Part shown: piece after piece, positions 32,515 to 43,095 of the stretch
Numbering within the stretch: the first letter of the stretch is position 1
Layout: every line of letters starts with the position of its first letter
Assembly: GCA_032433765.1 (NCBI GenBank)
Contig: JAVIAB010000049.1
Location: 20,170,779-20,234,778 of the forward strand
Source of the DNA: Megaustenia siamemsis
Lineage: Eukaryota > Mollusca > Gastropoda > Stylommatophora > Ariophantidae
Direction: 5' to 3'
Length of the DNA stretch: 64,000 nucleotides
Notes under the pieces: generated by a model
Databases searched by the model: none
Told to the model about the DNA's origin: nothing
What the model saw: only the letters and a program-made list of their open reading frames with translations
Program-made: the position numbers and the translations under genes

Positions 32515-33370
32515 ATGTACATAGAAATATAACTGGACATAAAAAGAGGAAAAAGACAAGGATGTATCCTATCACCAAGTTTGTTCAATCTATACACTGA
32601 GCAAATCTTTAAAAACATCTCAGAGATACCAGGCCTAAACATTAATGGAAAGATAATCAATAACCTGAGATATGCTGATGATACTGTTCTACTAGCAGAA
32701 AATCCTAAAGACCTACAACAATTGCTTAATGTAATAAACATAACAAGTAAAAAATATGAACTAGAAATGAATATTAAAAAGACTAAAACTGTGATCATAA
32801 ACAAAGAAAATTCTCAAGACCTACAATTAAATATCACAGTTGAGGGAATACATCTAGAGACAGTCCAGAGCTACAACTACCTGGGACATACTGTAACCAG
32901 TGATGGAAAATGTACAACTGAAATAAATAAAAGAATAGGAATGGCAAAATGTTACATCTTAATATTCCTGTATGGTGCAGAAACATGGACATTATACAGA
33001 AAACAGAATAGAAAATTGAGGCCTTTGAAATGTGGATTTATAGAAGAATAGGCAGAATTGGATGGAAGGAAAAGTAAACAAACGAAGAAGTTTTAAAACA
33101 ACTGAAAATAAAGAAAGAACTACCAAACACAATTAGAGCAAGACAAATGAAATTTTTTGGTCATGTTAAAAGACACAACAGTCTAATAATAGTAATATTA
33201 GAAGGGAAAATGCAAGGCACAAGAGGCAGGCCAAGACTAACATGGACGAGTAACATCAAAAGATGGGCAAGTCAGCCTATGGCAATCTGCACTATCAAAG
33301 CAAGAGACAGAGTGGAATGGCGTTCCATGGTAGCCAACCTTCGATGCGGAGACGGCACTCAATGATGATG
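32515..33370 (+). mobile_element. LINE C, longest copy, with two reverse transcriptase motifs
   Basis: Plus-strand remnant. RQGCILSPSLFNLYTEQI is encoded at about 32550-32605 and NLRYADDTVLLAENPKDL at 32660-32715. The frame 32581-33051 is open to GAETWTLYRKQN, then shifts; KFFGHVKRHNSLIIVILEG and RDRVEWRSMVANLRCGDG follow at 33147-33365, ending in TGA. About 75 bp are missing after GMAK relative to the copy at 13290. The deletion lies between two GCAAAA words. Confidence 0.92.
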
Positions 33371-33374
33371 ATTC

Positions 33375-33470
33375 TTTTGTTTATTTCAATTTTACATTTC
33401 CATCATTGGTTATAGTATGTCCCAGGTAGTTGTAGCTCATTTAATTGTAGGTCTTGAGAATTTTCTTTAT
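33375..33470 (-). mobile_element. LINE C internal scrap, inverted
   Basis: Reverse-strand piece reading NKENSQDLQLNE and YLGHT-type sequence with an internal deletion. It lies head against the tail of the plus-strand LINE C and leads into the (TATAG)n array. Confidence 0.75.
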
Positions 33471-33735
33471 TATATATAGTATAGTATAGTATAGTATAGT
33501 ATAGTATAGTATAGTATAGTATAGTATAGTATAGTATAGTATAGTATAGTATAGTATAGTATAGTATAGTATAGTATAGTATAGTATAGTATAGTATAGT
33601 ATAGTATAGTATAGTATAGTATAGTATAGTATAGTATAGTATAGTATAGTATAGTATAGTATAGTATAGTATAGTATAGTATAGTATAGTATAGATAGTA
33701 TAGTATAGTATAGTATAGTATAGTATAGTATAGTT
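33471..33735. repeat. (TATAG)n pentanucleotide array
   Basis: About 52 units with one slip (TATAGATAG) at about 33691. Open frames across it (YYTILYYTI) are not genes. Confidence 0.97.
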
Positions 33736-33990
33736 AGGAAGATTGGGAACAATCAAAGGCTAAGGAAAGCGAACCTGAATAAAATGCTGGCTGAAATCGG
33801 ATGCACTGGGCCACTGGCGCAGAACACAGTGCAACGTATTAACGGGTGTTCAGTCAGAGTGGATCTGGCAGACTCTAAATGTGATGTTCTGTCTGTGGGG
33901 GCGATCAACACACTTAACCTGACAGCTGACTTCATGTGGGAGTCTGGAATCCTACTCTGATTGAGTCCTGATCGCAGAGAGAGAGAGAGA
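33735..33990 (+). mobile_element. LINE G 3' fragment
   Basis: Plus-strand remnant: NNQRLRKANLNKMLAEIGC and TADFMWESGILL then the stop and (GA)n. The same unusual middle section as in the copy at 18768 shows these two share a subfamily. Confidence 0.78.
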
Positions 33991-34024
33991 GAGTATAGTT
34001 ATGCGTATTATAATAAATTCAAAA

Positions 34025-34600
34025 ACGATGTGTTTTTTGTTAATTAACACCTCTTACAGTTTTGCTCTAGTCTCCTTTTTTAATATAAAGATGTAACACA
34101 CTGATTTTTACTGAAGGCACAACATAAGGCAGCCGCGTATTGGCTCTACTTCTTTATGTTTTGATAAACAGATATAACACCATCGTATTGGTCGGTCTTC
34201 TGTTTCCATGGCAACGAGGAGCTGTTTGCTGAAATGACCTACCTAGTTGTCATACTCAGTGCAAGGTCGATAAATACCGTTGTATGGTTGTAATAGGTTT
34301 GACCTCCATAGACATTGAAGTCTATTTATTAGTAACGGCTTGAGTTATTTGAGCTATATCACTGCTATACTAGGAAATACGGTGGCTGGTTGTACACAGA
34401 AGTTCAATTCATTGAACGGGAATTTTGTTGTGTTAAATATTGTGATAAAATATAATCTACCCGTGCAGTCGTGGCCTCCGTTCCTTCTTCTGAATATCCA
34501 GCGCTGGCCAGCCGCTAGCAAGAAAAAACATAACGGAGTCTCTGCATTCGTTCAGTCTCTATCAAGCAGATTTTCACCCGCTGCATGAAATGTCGCTATC
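34025..34600. mobile_element. R5 dispersed repeat, contiguous copy
   Basis: The uninterrupted version of the element broken at 27605-29245. It holds TATTGGTCGG (inverted CCAAT) and GTTTCCATGGCAAC at 34202-34215, which fits the X-box bound by RFX factors. The earlier copy has GGATTGGCTG and GTTGCCATCGGAAC at matching places. Class unknown; no terminal repeats recognised. Confidence 0.7.
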
Positions 34601-34659
34601 ACTTTTGATTACTTAATACGTATAGTGAGACTATTTTAAGACCCATAGGGGCATGCCTG

Positions 34660-35350
34660 GAATAACAATTGGAGGTCATAATATAAATAATCTAAGGTAT
34701 GCTGATGATACATCTTCATCGCTAAGTGAGAAAATGAGTTACAAGAAATGTTAGACATTATAGTGAAGGAAAGCAAAAATAAAGGGCAGTCTTAATAGTA
34801 AAAAAGACAGAAGTAATAGGAGCAATAAGGAAAGAGATTTCACAGCAATGCAAAATAATGACAGGTGGAGGAAGATACTGTATAATCCATTTTTGACTAT
34901 AGAAACAAGAAAAAGAGTTCTTAAATGTTATGTAGAGCCAGTCTTAGCATATGGATGTGAATCATGGACAACAGGACAACGGAGAAGAAAATCACTGGAG
35001 ACTGTCGAAGTGTGGTTTTACAGGAGAATGTTGAGAATACCATGGGCAGCTAAGAAGAGTAGTAAAAAAGGTTCTGAAAGAGACCAAAACGAAAAGAGAG
35101 CTAATTTCCAATATTAGGAAGAAACAATCATCATTTTTTGGCCATGTAATGAGAAGAGAACAGCTGGAATATATTGTAACAACTGGGAAAATTGAGGGAC
35201 GAAGAGATAGAGGGCAGCAAAGAGAAAAAATACCAGACAGCTTAAGAGAATAGCTTGGCAGAAGGTCAGCAATAGAAATTACAAATAACTGTTGTGATTG
35301 AAAGTTGTGGAGAGACATGATCACCTACGTCAGCAGGCATGACACTTGAT
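34660..35350 (+). mobile_element. LINE B fragment with YADD motif
   Basis: Plus-strand remnant. NNLRYADDT is encoded at 34686-34712, then MSYKKC type decay. An internal deletion joins this to WRKILYNPFLTIETRKRVL. The downstream part includes CESWTTGQRRRKSLETVEV and the FFGHVMRREQLEY region. A TAG interrupts the LREW region (about 35251). The tail is TGATGATAAT. Confidence 0.88.
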
Positions 35351-35359
35351 GATAATATT

Positions 35360-35760
35360 CACATTCTTCCTCTTCTTCCTCTTTCCTTCCTCATTTGCCT
35401 TTCAGCGTCGAGGGGAGATATAATTTGCGGTCTTTTGCTCTTCTGTTCGCCTCTGCTGCTGTTATGTTTCCTAGTGCTTCTAGTATTCCATCGACCCATC
35501 TTTTTCGTGGTCGACCCTTGGGTCTGGTGTTCTCACAACGTTTGTTGAAGGCTCGTTGTGTTGTGTTTTGTTCTTTCTGCCTTGTCACGTGGCCAAACAA
35601 TTTTATCTGTTGTTTTCCTTATATATTCTATGGCGGGGGCTATTCCTAGCTTTTTTCTCAGTTTTTCATTTCTGATCTTATCTCTCAGACTGTTTCCTGT
35701 CATTCGTCTAAAACATTTCATCTCTGTAGAGGTTATTTTTCTTATTGTTCAGACATCTAG
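35360..35760 (-). mobile_element. LINE D fragment
   Basis: Minus-strand copy with KCFRRMTGNSLRDKIRNEKL, KLGIAPAIEYIRKTTDK, then in another frame FGHVTRQKEQNTTQRAFN, GILEALGNITAAEANRR and RKLYLPSTLKGK. One frameshift separates the two halves. The 3' end has GCTGAAAGGCAAATGAGG. Confidence 0.9.
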
Positions 35761-35769
35761 GGGTAAAAT

Positions 35770-35995
35770 CTTTACTCACCTCATAATAACCATTACACTC
35801 ACCTCATAATAACCATTATACTCACCTCATAATAACCATTATACTCACCTCATAATAACCATTACACTCACCTCATAATAACCATTATACTCACCTCATA
35901 ATAACCATTATACTCACCTCATAATAACCATTATACTCACCTCATAATAACCATTATACTCACCTCATAATAACCATTATACTCACCTCATAACC
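35770..35995. repeat. 23-bp minisatellite, about 10 copies
   Basis: Unit ACTCACCTCATAATAACCAT plus TAT, nearly identical between copies. It starts where LINE D is truncated. Confidence 0.95.
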
Positions 35996-35999
35996 AACT

Positions 36000-36345
36000 C
36001 TCCTTCACAACACCATCCTTACCTCCACTCTTTAGAACAACCCGTTGTTTCCCTAACTGCACGTATCTACATATATTTCTGAGCCATTTGTTTGTGTTTA
36101 GTTTCAATGACCGCCATTTTTCTCCAAAGTTGATTAATTTGATTGATTCTTCTGTGTCTAAAGGCCTACGTGAAATATATGCTCTTAAAATCGAATATAG
36201 AACAATCATCTTTCTTTCTATTGTCCACTTGCGGTTATTGAAAGATTGCAGGAGAAAGTGGGAATATATAATGTTTCATTGCACCCATATCCTACTGAAT
36301 GGTTCTGTCTACCCGGAGCGGTAGTACTTCACTTGCTGAAACTGT
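36000..36345. other. No recognised feature
   Basis: Apparently unique sequence. Short frames on both strands have no recognisable domain. Confidence 0.55.
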
Positions 36346-36349
36346 ACTC

Positions 36350-37340
36350 TACTAATTTTTACAAGAGTCAGACACATATTTTTTTTTTGTTGCAAGAGAT
36401 AGGCATACTTTTTTTTTACAAGAGTCAGGCACATATTTTTTTTTGTTGCAAGAGGCAGGCATACTTTTTTTTACAAGAGTCAGGCACACACTTTTTTTTT
36501 ACAAGTCATGTACACATTTTTCGACCACCGAAATGAAATGTGTCGGAAGAATGACAGGAAACAGCTTAAGGGACAGAGTAAGAAGCACCGACCTGAGGAA
36601 GAAACTCGAAATTGAACCAGCCATCGAATACATAAAGAAACAACAGATAAATTGGTTCGGCCACATAACAAGACACAAAGAACTAACAATGACTCAAGGA
36701 GCCATTAACAAACGCTACGAAAACGTCAGATTAAGAGGAAGACCTAGAAAGAGATGGATAAAGGGAATACTAGAGTCACTAGGAGGGATAACACCAGAAG
36801 AGGCCAACAGAAGAGCAAAGAATCGCAGATTGTATCTCCCCTCGACGCCAACGGCAATAGAGGAAGGACAGAAGAAGAAGTTGTACACATTATTTTTTTT
36901 ACAAGAGTCAGACATACATTAGTTTACAAGAGTCAGGCATACATTAGTTTACAAGAGTCAGGCATACATTTTTTTTACAGGAGTCAGGCATACATTTTTT
37001 TTTACAAGAGTCAGGCATACATTTTTTTTACATGAGTCAGGCATACATTTTTTTTACAAGAGTCAGGCATACATTTTTTTTTACAAGAGCCAGGCATACC
37101 TTTTTTTACAAGAGTCAGGCATACATTTTTTTACAAGAGTCAGGCATACATTTTTTTTACAAGAGTCGGGCACAGATTTTTTTGTAATTGTCAGGGACAC
37201 ATTTTTTTGTAGAAGAGTGAGGCACTCATTATTTTTACAAGAGTCAGACACTCATTATTTTACAAGAGTCTGGCACATATATTTTTTGCAACAGTCAGGG
37301 ACACATTTTTTTTTTTTACAAGAGTCAAGCACACATTTAT
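36350..37340. repeat. T-rich minisatellite of about 26 bp, split by a LINE insertion
   Basis: Units TTTACAAGAGTCAGGCATAC plus ATTTTTTT with variable T runs, at 36350-36508 and 36892-37340. The interruption is LINE D'. Confidence 0.93.
36519..36881 (+). mobile_element. LINE D' insertion with 10-bp target duplication
   Basis: 5'-truncated 363-bp copy with an open C-terminus: KCVGRMTGNSLRDRVRS, EIEPAIEYIKKQQINWFGH, LRGRPRKRWIKGILESLGG and NRRLYLPSTPTA. The tail is AGAAGAAGAAG. TGTACACATT occurs at 36509-36518 and 36882-36891. The host sequence is the T-rich array, so the target lay within a repeat unit. The frame is uninterrupted, making it one of the youngest LINE copies here. Confidence 0.93.
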
Positions 37341-37344
37341 AAAA

Positions 37345-37580
37345 AATGTAAAAGTGCAACTTCATTCATGCGTCACCCCTCACGAACTTATCATTGTATG
37401 TAGGCCACTGGTTTACAAAATAAATGCGCCTCGTCATTCTCTCACGACCTTTATCTAACCTTCAATTAATCAGGTTATCAGCAGCGCGATAATTTTTTAG
37501 GCGCGCTTTTAATGATTTATTAAATTATAATAACACATATATATGGTCTTGAGCGTCTTGACAGACGTTTGGTAGCAAGC
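37345..37580. other. No recognised feature
   Basis: Unique-looking AT-rich sequence between the T-rich array and R2. Confidence 0.5.
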
Positions 37581-37581
37581 A

Positions 37582-37985
37582 GTCAATATGGTGGATAGGC
37601 GGCAGGAACTGTTGAAGGTAATGTCTGAAAAGTGTTCCTTGTTGCAGTTTCCTCATATTCCAAGTCCGGCTACTGAGTTAAGTGCTCTGTGCATTCTGTG
37701 AGCTGTGCGTTTCATCTGTTTTGATCGTGTTTCGATATTGCAATTGTTTACGATGAATGATGATGTCGTGTGATGGAGAACAGGTGATTGTGTCCACTTT
37801 CTGTGCGGTTTCGCCTTATGACCTTTGGCGTGTGCTGAGACTGCTATGATGGGGACTATAGCTACCGTTCTTTGTTTGGGAGATGAAATAGTAATTCGGA
37901 TGATTCCACTGGCGCGGGCGGTTGAGCAATTATGGATTTTAATTCGTTTGCAGTGATACCGGGGCCTTCCAAAACCATAACCAGT
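37582..37985 (-). mobile_element. R2 copy
   Basis: Minus-strand copy carrying all blocks seen in the others (AAGTCCGGCTACTGAG, GTGAGCTGTGCG, TGAGCAATTATGG, CCGGGGCCTTCCA on the plus strand). A 111-codon frame crosses it on the minus strand without a known domain. Confidence 0.75.
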
Positions 37986-38037
37986 CATGATTAGTCAATA
38001 GGTTGGTCCCTAGTGTAGCTACCGCGGCGTCCACAGT

Positions 38038-38530
38038 TATCATCATCATCATTGAGTGCCGTCTCCGCATCTAAGGTTGGCTACCATGGAGCGCTATTCC
38101 ACTCTGTCTCTTGCTTTGATGATGCAGATTGTCATAGGTTGACTTGTCCATCTTTTGATGTTACTCGTCCAAGTTAGTCTTTGTCTGCCTCTGCCTCTTT
38201 TACCTTGTATTTTCAATTCCAATATTACTTCTATTAGGCTGTTGTGTCTTTTAACATGCCCCAAAAATTTAATTTGTCTTGTTCTAATTGTGTTTAGTAG
38301 TTCTCTTTTCATTTTTAGTTGTTTTAAAACTTCACCGTTTGTTCTCTTTTCTTTGCATCCAATTCTACCTATTCTTCTATAAATCCACATTTAAAAGGCT
38401 TACATTTTCTGTTCTGTTTTCTTGTCTAATTTCCATGTTTCTGCACCATATAGGAATATTGAGAAAATGTAGCTATTTTTAGTTTTAACCCTGGTGTTGT
38501 TTATTTTGATGCTAGTATATTTTTCATGGC
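38038..38530 (-). mobile_element. LINE C fragment
   Basis: Minus-strand remnant, with 38094-38390 open: MWIYRRIGRIGCKEKRTNG, LKQLKMKRELLNTIRTRQ and KFLGHVKRHNSLIEVILEL. WRSMVANL follows in another frame, then the (ATG)n tail. Truncated near 38530. Confidence 0.9.
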
Positions 38531-38807
38531 ACTGTTCGCATGTACGCATGTCGTAAGAGGTGACTAAGGAGGTTTGGAGTCGTCGCCTGTGCAGTCGAGT
38601 AGGACGTACACGGAAGCGAACTTGTCAACGGAATTTACCATTTCATTATGGAAAATGATGTGACAAGAGGTGGTGCGGATATGGGGGAATTTCTGATTGC
38701 AATGAAACTGGTTCCATGAATAAAATAGAACAGAATAGGATAGTAGCTTGGCAATATATCAATGTCTTATGATGGATACTGTTTTATTGAACAGTCGGGG
38801 AAGAGCA
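38531..38807. other. No recognised feature
   Basis: Sequence between LINE C and the LINE I-type array. It includes GTACGCATGTCGTAAGAGGT but no identifiable element. Confidence 0.5.
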
Positions 38808-39530
38808 ACAACGTTCTGTGGGTGGTCTGGCTAGAGACAAGAAATTACTTCAGACGGTCTATGATGAGAACAACGTTCTGTGGGTGGTCTGGCTAGAGAC
38901 AAGAAATTACTTCAGACGGTCTATGATGAGAACAACGTTCTGTGGGTGGTCTAGCTAGAGACAAGAAATTACTTCAGACGGTCTATGATGAGAACAACGT
39001 TCTTTGGGTGGTCTAGCTAGAGACAGAGATTACTTCAGACGGTCTATGATGAGAACAACGTTCTTTGGGTGGTCTAGCTAGAGGCAGAGATTACTTCAGA
39101 CGGTCTATGATGATAACAACGTTCTTTGGGTGGTCTAGCTAGAGACAGAGATTACTTCAGACGGTCTATGATGAGAACAACGTTCTGTGGGTGGTCTAGC
39201 TAGAGACAAGAAATTACCTCAGACGGTCAATGATGATAACAACGTTCTGTGGGTGGTCTAGCTAGAGACAAGAAATTACCTCAGACGGTCTATGATGATA
39301 ACAACGTTCTGTGGGTGGTCTAGCTAGAGACAAGAAATTACCTCAGACGGTCTATGATGAGAACAACGTTCTGTGGGTGGTCTAGCTAGAGACAAGAAAT
39401 TACTTCAGACGGTCTATGATGAGAACAACGTTCTGTGGGTGGTCTAGCTAGAGACAAGAAATTACTTCAGACGGTCTATGATGAGAACAACGTTCTGTGG
39501 GTGGTCTGGCTAGAGACAAGAGATTATGAC
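38808..39530 (+). repeat. 60-62-bp minisatellite made from a LINE I C-terminal segment, 12 copies
   Basis: Units run GGTCTAGCTAGAGACARGA to CAACGTTCTGTGGGTG. In the 60-bp variants the frame reads GLARDRDYFRRSMMRTTFCG, which aligns with DLARDRESF...FCG of the LINE I array at 50526. Both arrays therefore amplify the same coding segment from two subfamilies. No LINE body adjoins this array. Confidence 0.85.
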
Positions 39531-39639
39531 GGAACGTACTCAGCGTTACTTGTGAAGTCCTTTTTTGAAAAGCAAACTCTGCCATAGATACTTCCCTTTT
39601 GTACCGTATTTAAATATACCACGTGCAATGTTAGTCTCA

Positions 39640-39772
39640 GCCCGGTGACTGAGAGATTAACGTGCTCGCTTCCTAATCGTAAGGGTGCGGGTTCGAATTC
39701 CGGAGACGGCGGGGTTTTTTTTTACGGATCGACAATGCTTCGGGATTCACCCAGCCTTTAAAAACGGGTACC

Positions 39773-39807
<35 letters not shown>

Positions 39808-39945
39808 GGGGGGAGTATAGACGGCCTGGCGTGATACCGACCACATTACCCAAAAATGTGCCGTGGTCATAGAAAAATATGGTCACAAACACCATATTTC
39901 CGTATAAGCAATGCAGGCGAGGAATCCTTATTTCACTTTACTTTA
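39640..39945 (+). mobile_element. SINE4: tRNA-Arg-like head on a SINE1 body
   Basis: The head has a D-arm/A-box GTGACTGAGAGATTAACG, an anticodon-loop-like CTTCCTAATC (CCT, as in an Arg tRNA) and B box GGGTTCGAATTCC. After it come GATTCACCCAGCCTTTAAA, GATACCGACCACATTACCC and GGTCACAAACACCATATT, shared with SINE1. It ends TTTCACTTTACTTTA. A poly-T and G run (39777-39807) interrupts the body. Confidence 0.8.
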
Positions 39946-40019
39946 AATCTTGGTTTATATTCAAGGGATACAAATCAAATATTATAACCTGTTTTGTGGC
40001 AAGCTTGGAATTATCTCCC

Positions 40020-40250
40020 TTGTATTATTTTGTACACATTATCAACGAATGTGTAATATTTTGTACACAATATCAACGAATTTGATTTATTTTGTACACA
40101 GTATCAACGAATTTGATTTATTTTGTACACAGTATCAATGAATTTGTATTATTTTGTACACAGTATCAACGAATGTGTATTAATTTGTACACAGTATCAA
40201 TAAATTTGTATTAATTTGTACACAGTATCAACGAATTTGTGTTTTAAAAG
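40020..40250. repeat. 30-bp minisatellite, about 7 copies
   Basis: Unit TTATTTTGTACACAGTATCA plus ACGAATTTGA with small length changes. Confidence 0.92.
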
Positions 40251-40376
40251 TTTTCAATAATCTGCTTCATTTGCAGCATTGAAAACGGTCAGCAGCAGTG
40301 AAGTATCAAGAATACGTAAACATATTATCAACATAGAAAAGACTAAATAATTATATTCTGAGAGCATGTAAGTTAT

Positions 40377-40600
40377 TGGTTGGTTGGGTGGTTGGTTGGT
40401 TGGTTGGTTGGTTGGTTGATTGGGTGGTTGGTTGGTTTGTTTGTTGGTAGGTTTGTTTGTTTGTTGGTTGGTTGTTGGTTGGTTGGTTGGGTGGTTGGTT
40501 GGTTGGTTGGTTGTTGGTTGGTTGGTTGGGTGGTGGTTGGTGGTTGGTTGGTTGTTGGTTGGTTGGTTGGTTGGGTGGTTGGTTGGTTGGTTGGTTGGTT
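40377..40600. repeat. (GGTT)n array, expanded tail of R1
   Basis: About 220 bp of GGTT units with GGGT and TTTG variants. It abuts R1 exactly where the other R1 copies have a short GGTTGGTT, so it looks like tail expansion. Frames across it are repetitive (VGWLVGWL). Confidence 0.93.
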
Positions 40601-40915
40601 GCGTTCGCCCGATGACTTAAGTATTCTAGACTATCATGGTAGACTAGAATATTCCTCTTCATCATCCGCCCTTACAAGGACGTAGTGGGCGTGTCTGCAT
40701 TGTGTTGTGGTTTGCTGTATAACTGTTATATTTGCACATTTCGGACCAACACATCCGACTTCAGCACGACATTTTTGAGTACCGGGTTGTCTTCCCTCTT
40801 CGATCCCTGCACGCTTGGCCAGACTGGACAGGTTAGTCTGTTACTGGAGGCACCGCGGAGAGGTGGAGCAGAGTCTGGATGGTTTTGGTTCACCGATCCT
40901 GACGCAAACCATCAA
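40601..40915 (-). mobile_element. R1 element, third copy
   Basis: From GCGTTCGCCCGATGAC to GACGCAAACCATCA. Shorter at the far end than the 9593 copy, i.e. truncated at its 5' side in minus-strand orientation. Confidence 0.82.
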
Positions 40916-41089
40916 TTATTAGAACTTGTAGTTATAATCGCTTTGTCGATCAAATTTGATAATTACATGACATGCTTAATAGCATAACAAAAGGGACATT
41001 TTATTCTAAATTTATTGGTTTTTAAAATGGTTCTATTTCTTATCCTTTCTTTATTTTTCTAAACATTTCTGGTGATTATGAAACTGCAT

Positions 41090-41240
41090 CCTTGTCCCTT
41101 TTATTTGACGCCTATTACATGTTCCAAGATTTGTTCCCTTTTATTTGATGTCTACTACATGTACCAAAATTTGTTCCCTTTTTTTTTATGCCTACTACAT
41201 GTTCCAAGATATTTTTTCCATTTTATTTTATGCCGACTAC
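41090..41240. repeat. 40-bp tandem repeat, about 4 copies
   Basis: Units TTTTATTTGATGCCTACTAC plus ATGTTCCAAGATTTG. The last unit was the target of the LINE E insertion next to it. Confidence 0.88.
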
Positions 41241-41243
41241 ATG

Positions 41244-41451
41244 TACACAATAGGCTCTTTTCTGGAATCTCCAGGGAAAAAGACAAAGAGGAAGACAAAG
41301 GAATTCATGGAGAAGACAGACAGAACCAGAGATGAAGATGATGGGGAAGACATGGAACGATCTTAAAAGAATGGCAAGAAACGGCTTGGAAAGTGTTTGT
41401 TGAAGACCTATGCTCCACAGGGAGCTGAAAGGTAGAAGAAGAAAAAAAGAA
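41244..41451 (+). mobile_element. LINE E insertion with 9-bp target duplication
   Basis: 5'-truncated 208-bp copy: GKRQRGRQRNSWRRQ-like codons in shifting frames, MMGKTWNDLKRMARN, and a terminal 38-bp segment present once (CTATGCTCCACAGGGAGCTG). The tail is AGAAGAAGAAAAAAAGAA. GACTACATG lies at 41235-41243 and 41452-41460. Confidence 0.9.
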
Positions 41452-41639
41452 GACTACATGCGCCTGTGGTTTGAGGTAACTAACATGTGACAGATGTAGT
41501 TCAAGAAGTATTTATCATCTGATAAAGAATATGCGCAGATCGTAGTAATCAATTGACGACCTACACGTGGATGATAATGATGAAAAGAAAAGATACATGG
41601 GTATGTTATTAGCATGTTTTTCCCTTTCGAGATATCCGT

Positions 41640-42090
41640 ATTTCTTCTTTTTTTCCTCTTCCTCTTCTTATTTCCTTCCTCGTTTGCCTTTCACCGTCGA
41701 GGGAGATATAATTTTTCTGTATTTTGCTCTTCTGTTGGCCTTTCCTGCTTTTATGTATTCTAGTGTCTCTAATATTCCATCAATCCATCTTTTTCACTGT
41801 CAGCTCTTTGGTCTGGTGTTCTCGCGACGTTTTTTGAAAGCTCGTTGTGTAGTGTTTTGATCTTTCTGTCTTATCACGTGGCACTACAATTGTATATGTT
41901 GTTTCTTGATGTATTCCAATACGTTATTTATTCCTAGTTTCTTTCTCAGTTCTTAATTTCTGATGTTATCACTCAGGCAGTTTCCTGTCATTCGTCTGAC
42001 ACATTTAACCCCAGTAGAGGTTATTTTTCTTATTGTTCTTGCAACTAGGGTCCAGTTATTGGTAAACAACGTTGGGATGAAGATTCTATA
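41640..42090 (-). mobile_element. LINE D fragment
   Basis: Minus-strand copy: KCVRRMTGNCLSDNIRN in one frame; the FGH and RPRKRW regions are frameshifted. The 3' tail region is CTTCCTCGTTTGCCTTTCAC on the plus strand. Confidence 0.83.
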
Positions 42091-42225
42091 ATTTTTTATA
42101 CTATTGTGAAGAAAACGTAAAATGAAATTATTTGGACACGAATTTAGACCGTCTGGTCTACCAAAGAAGTGAGAAAGATAGGCTGGCATAGAAAGAGATT
42201 TGAAGGTAACATGAAAGAGGGACTG

Positions 42226-42648
42226 CCCGTCAATATGGCGGATAGGCGGCAGGAACCATTGAGGCTCAGTCTTGAAAGGGTTCCTTGTTGCAGTTTCCTC
42301 ATATTCCAAGTCCGGCTTACTGCCAGAGCTACTGAGTTTAGTGCTCTGTGCACACCGTGAGCTGTGTTTTTCAACCGGATCGTATTTCGATATTCCGACT
42401 GCTTACGATGAATGATGATATCGTATGACGAAGGACAGTTCAGCTGCGTTCACTTTTGGTGCTGCTTGGCCTTACGTCTTTTGGAGTGTGCTGTAGCTGC
42501 TATGATGGGGACTGCTGCTGCCTTTCTTTGTTTGGATCCTTCAATTAAATGAGTTTTAATTCATGTGATTCCACTGGTACGGGCGGTTGAGCAATTATGG
42601 ATTCGTTTTTTACTGATACCGGGGCCATTGACAAACCATAACCATCAA
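42226..42648 (-). mobile_element. R2 copy, left arm of a head-to-head pair
   Basis: Minus-strand R2 running from ATATGGCGGATAGGCGGC (plus strand) to ACCGGGGCCATTGACAAACC. With the next copy it forms a large inverted repeat separated by about 50 bp. Confidence 0.78.
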
Positions 42649-42698
42649 AGAATGGACAGACCTCCAGTTTGGATAGTACAAAAGAATGACTGGGTTAT

Positions 42699-43095
42699 TT
42701 GGTTATGGAAGGCTCCGGTATCACTACAAACGAATTAAAATACATAATTACTCAACCGCCCGTGCCAGCGTAATCATCCTAATTAATATCTCATCTCCCG
42801 GAAAAGAAAGGTAACTGTAGTCCCATTCGTAGCAATCTCAGCACACGCTATAAGACATAAGGCGAAACCGCGCAGAAAGTGAACACAGCCAACCGTTCCC
42901 TGTCATACGATATCATCATTCATCGAAAGCAATTGGAATATCGAAACACGATCAAAACGGATGAGCCACACAGCTCACGGTGTGCACAGAGCACTAAACT
43001 CAGTAGCTCCTGCAACAAGCCGGACTTGGAATATGAGGAAACTGCAACAAGGAACACATTTCAGACATAGCCTTCAATGGGTCCTGCCGCCTTAC
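42699..43095 (+). mobile_element. R2 copy, right arm of a head-to-head pair
   Basis: Plus-strand R2 from GGTTATGGAAGGCTCCGGTA to CCTTCAATGGGTCCTGCCGC. The two arms are diverged, so they come from separate insertions or an old inversion. 43096-43381 holds nothing recognised. Confidence 0.78.

Noticed and set aside
40380..40685. Gly/Trp/Val/Leu-rich frames
   Set aside because: Translation of (GGTT)n next to R1.
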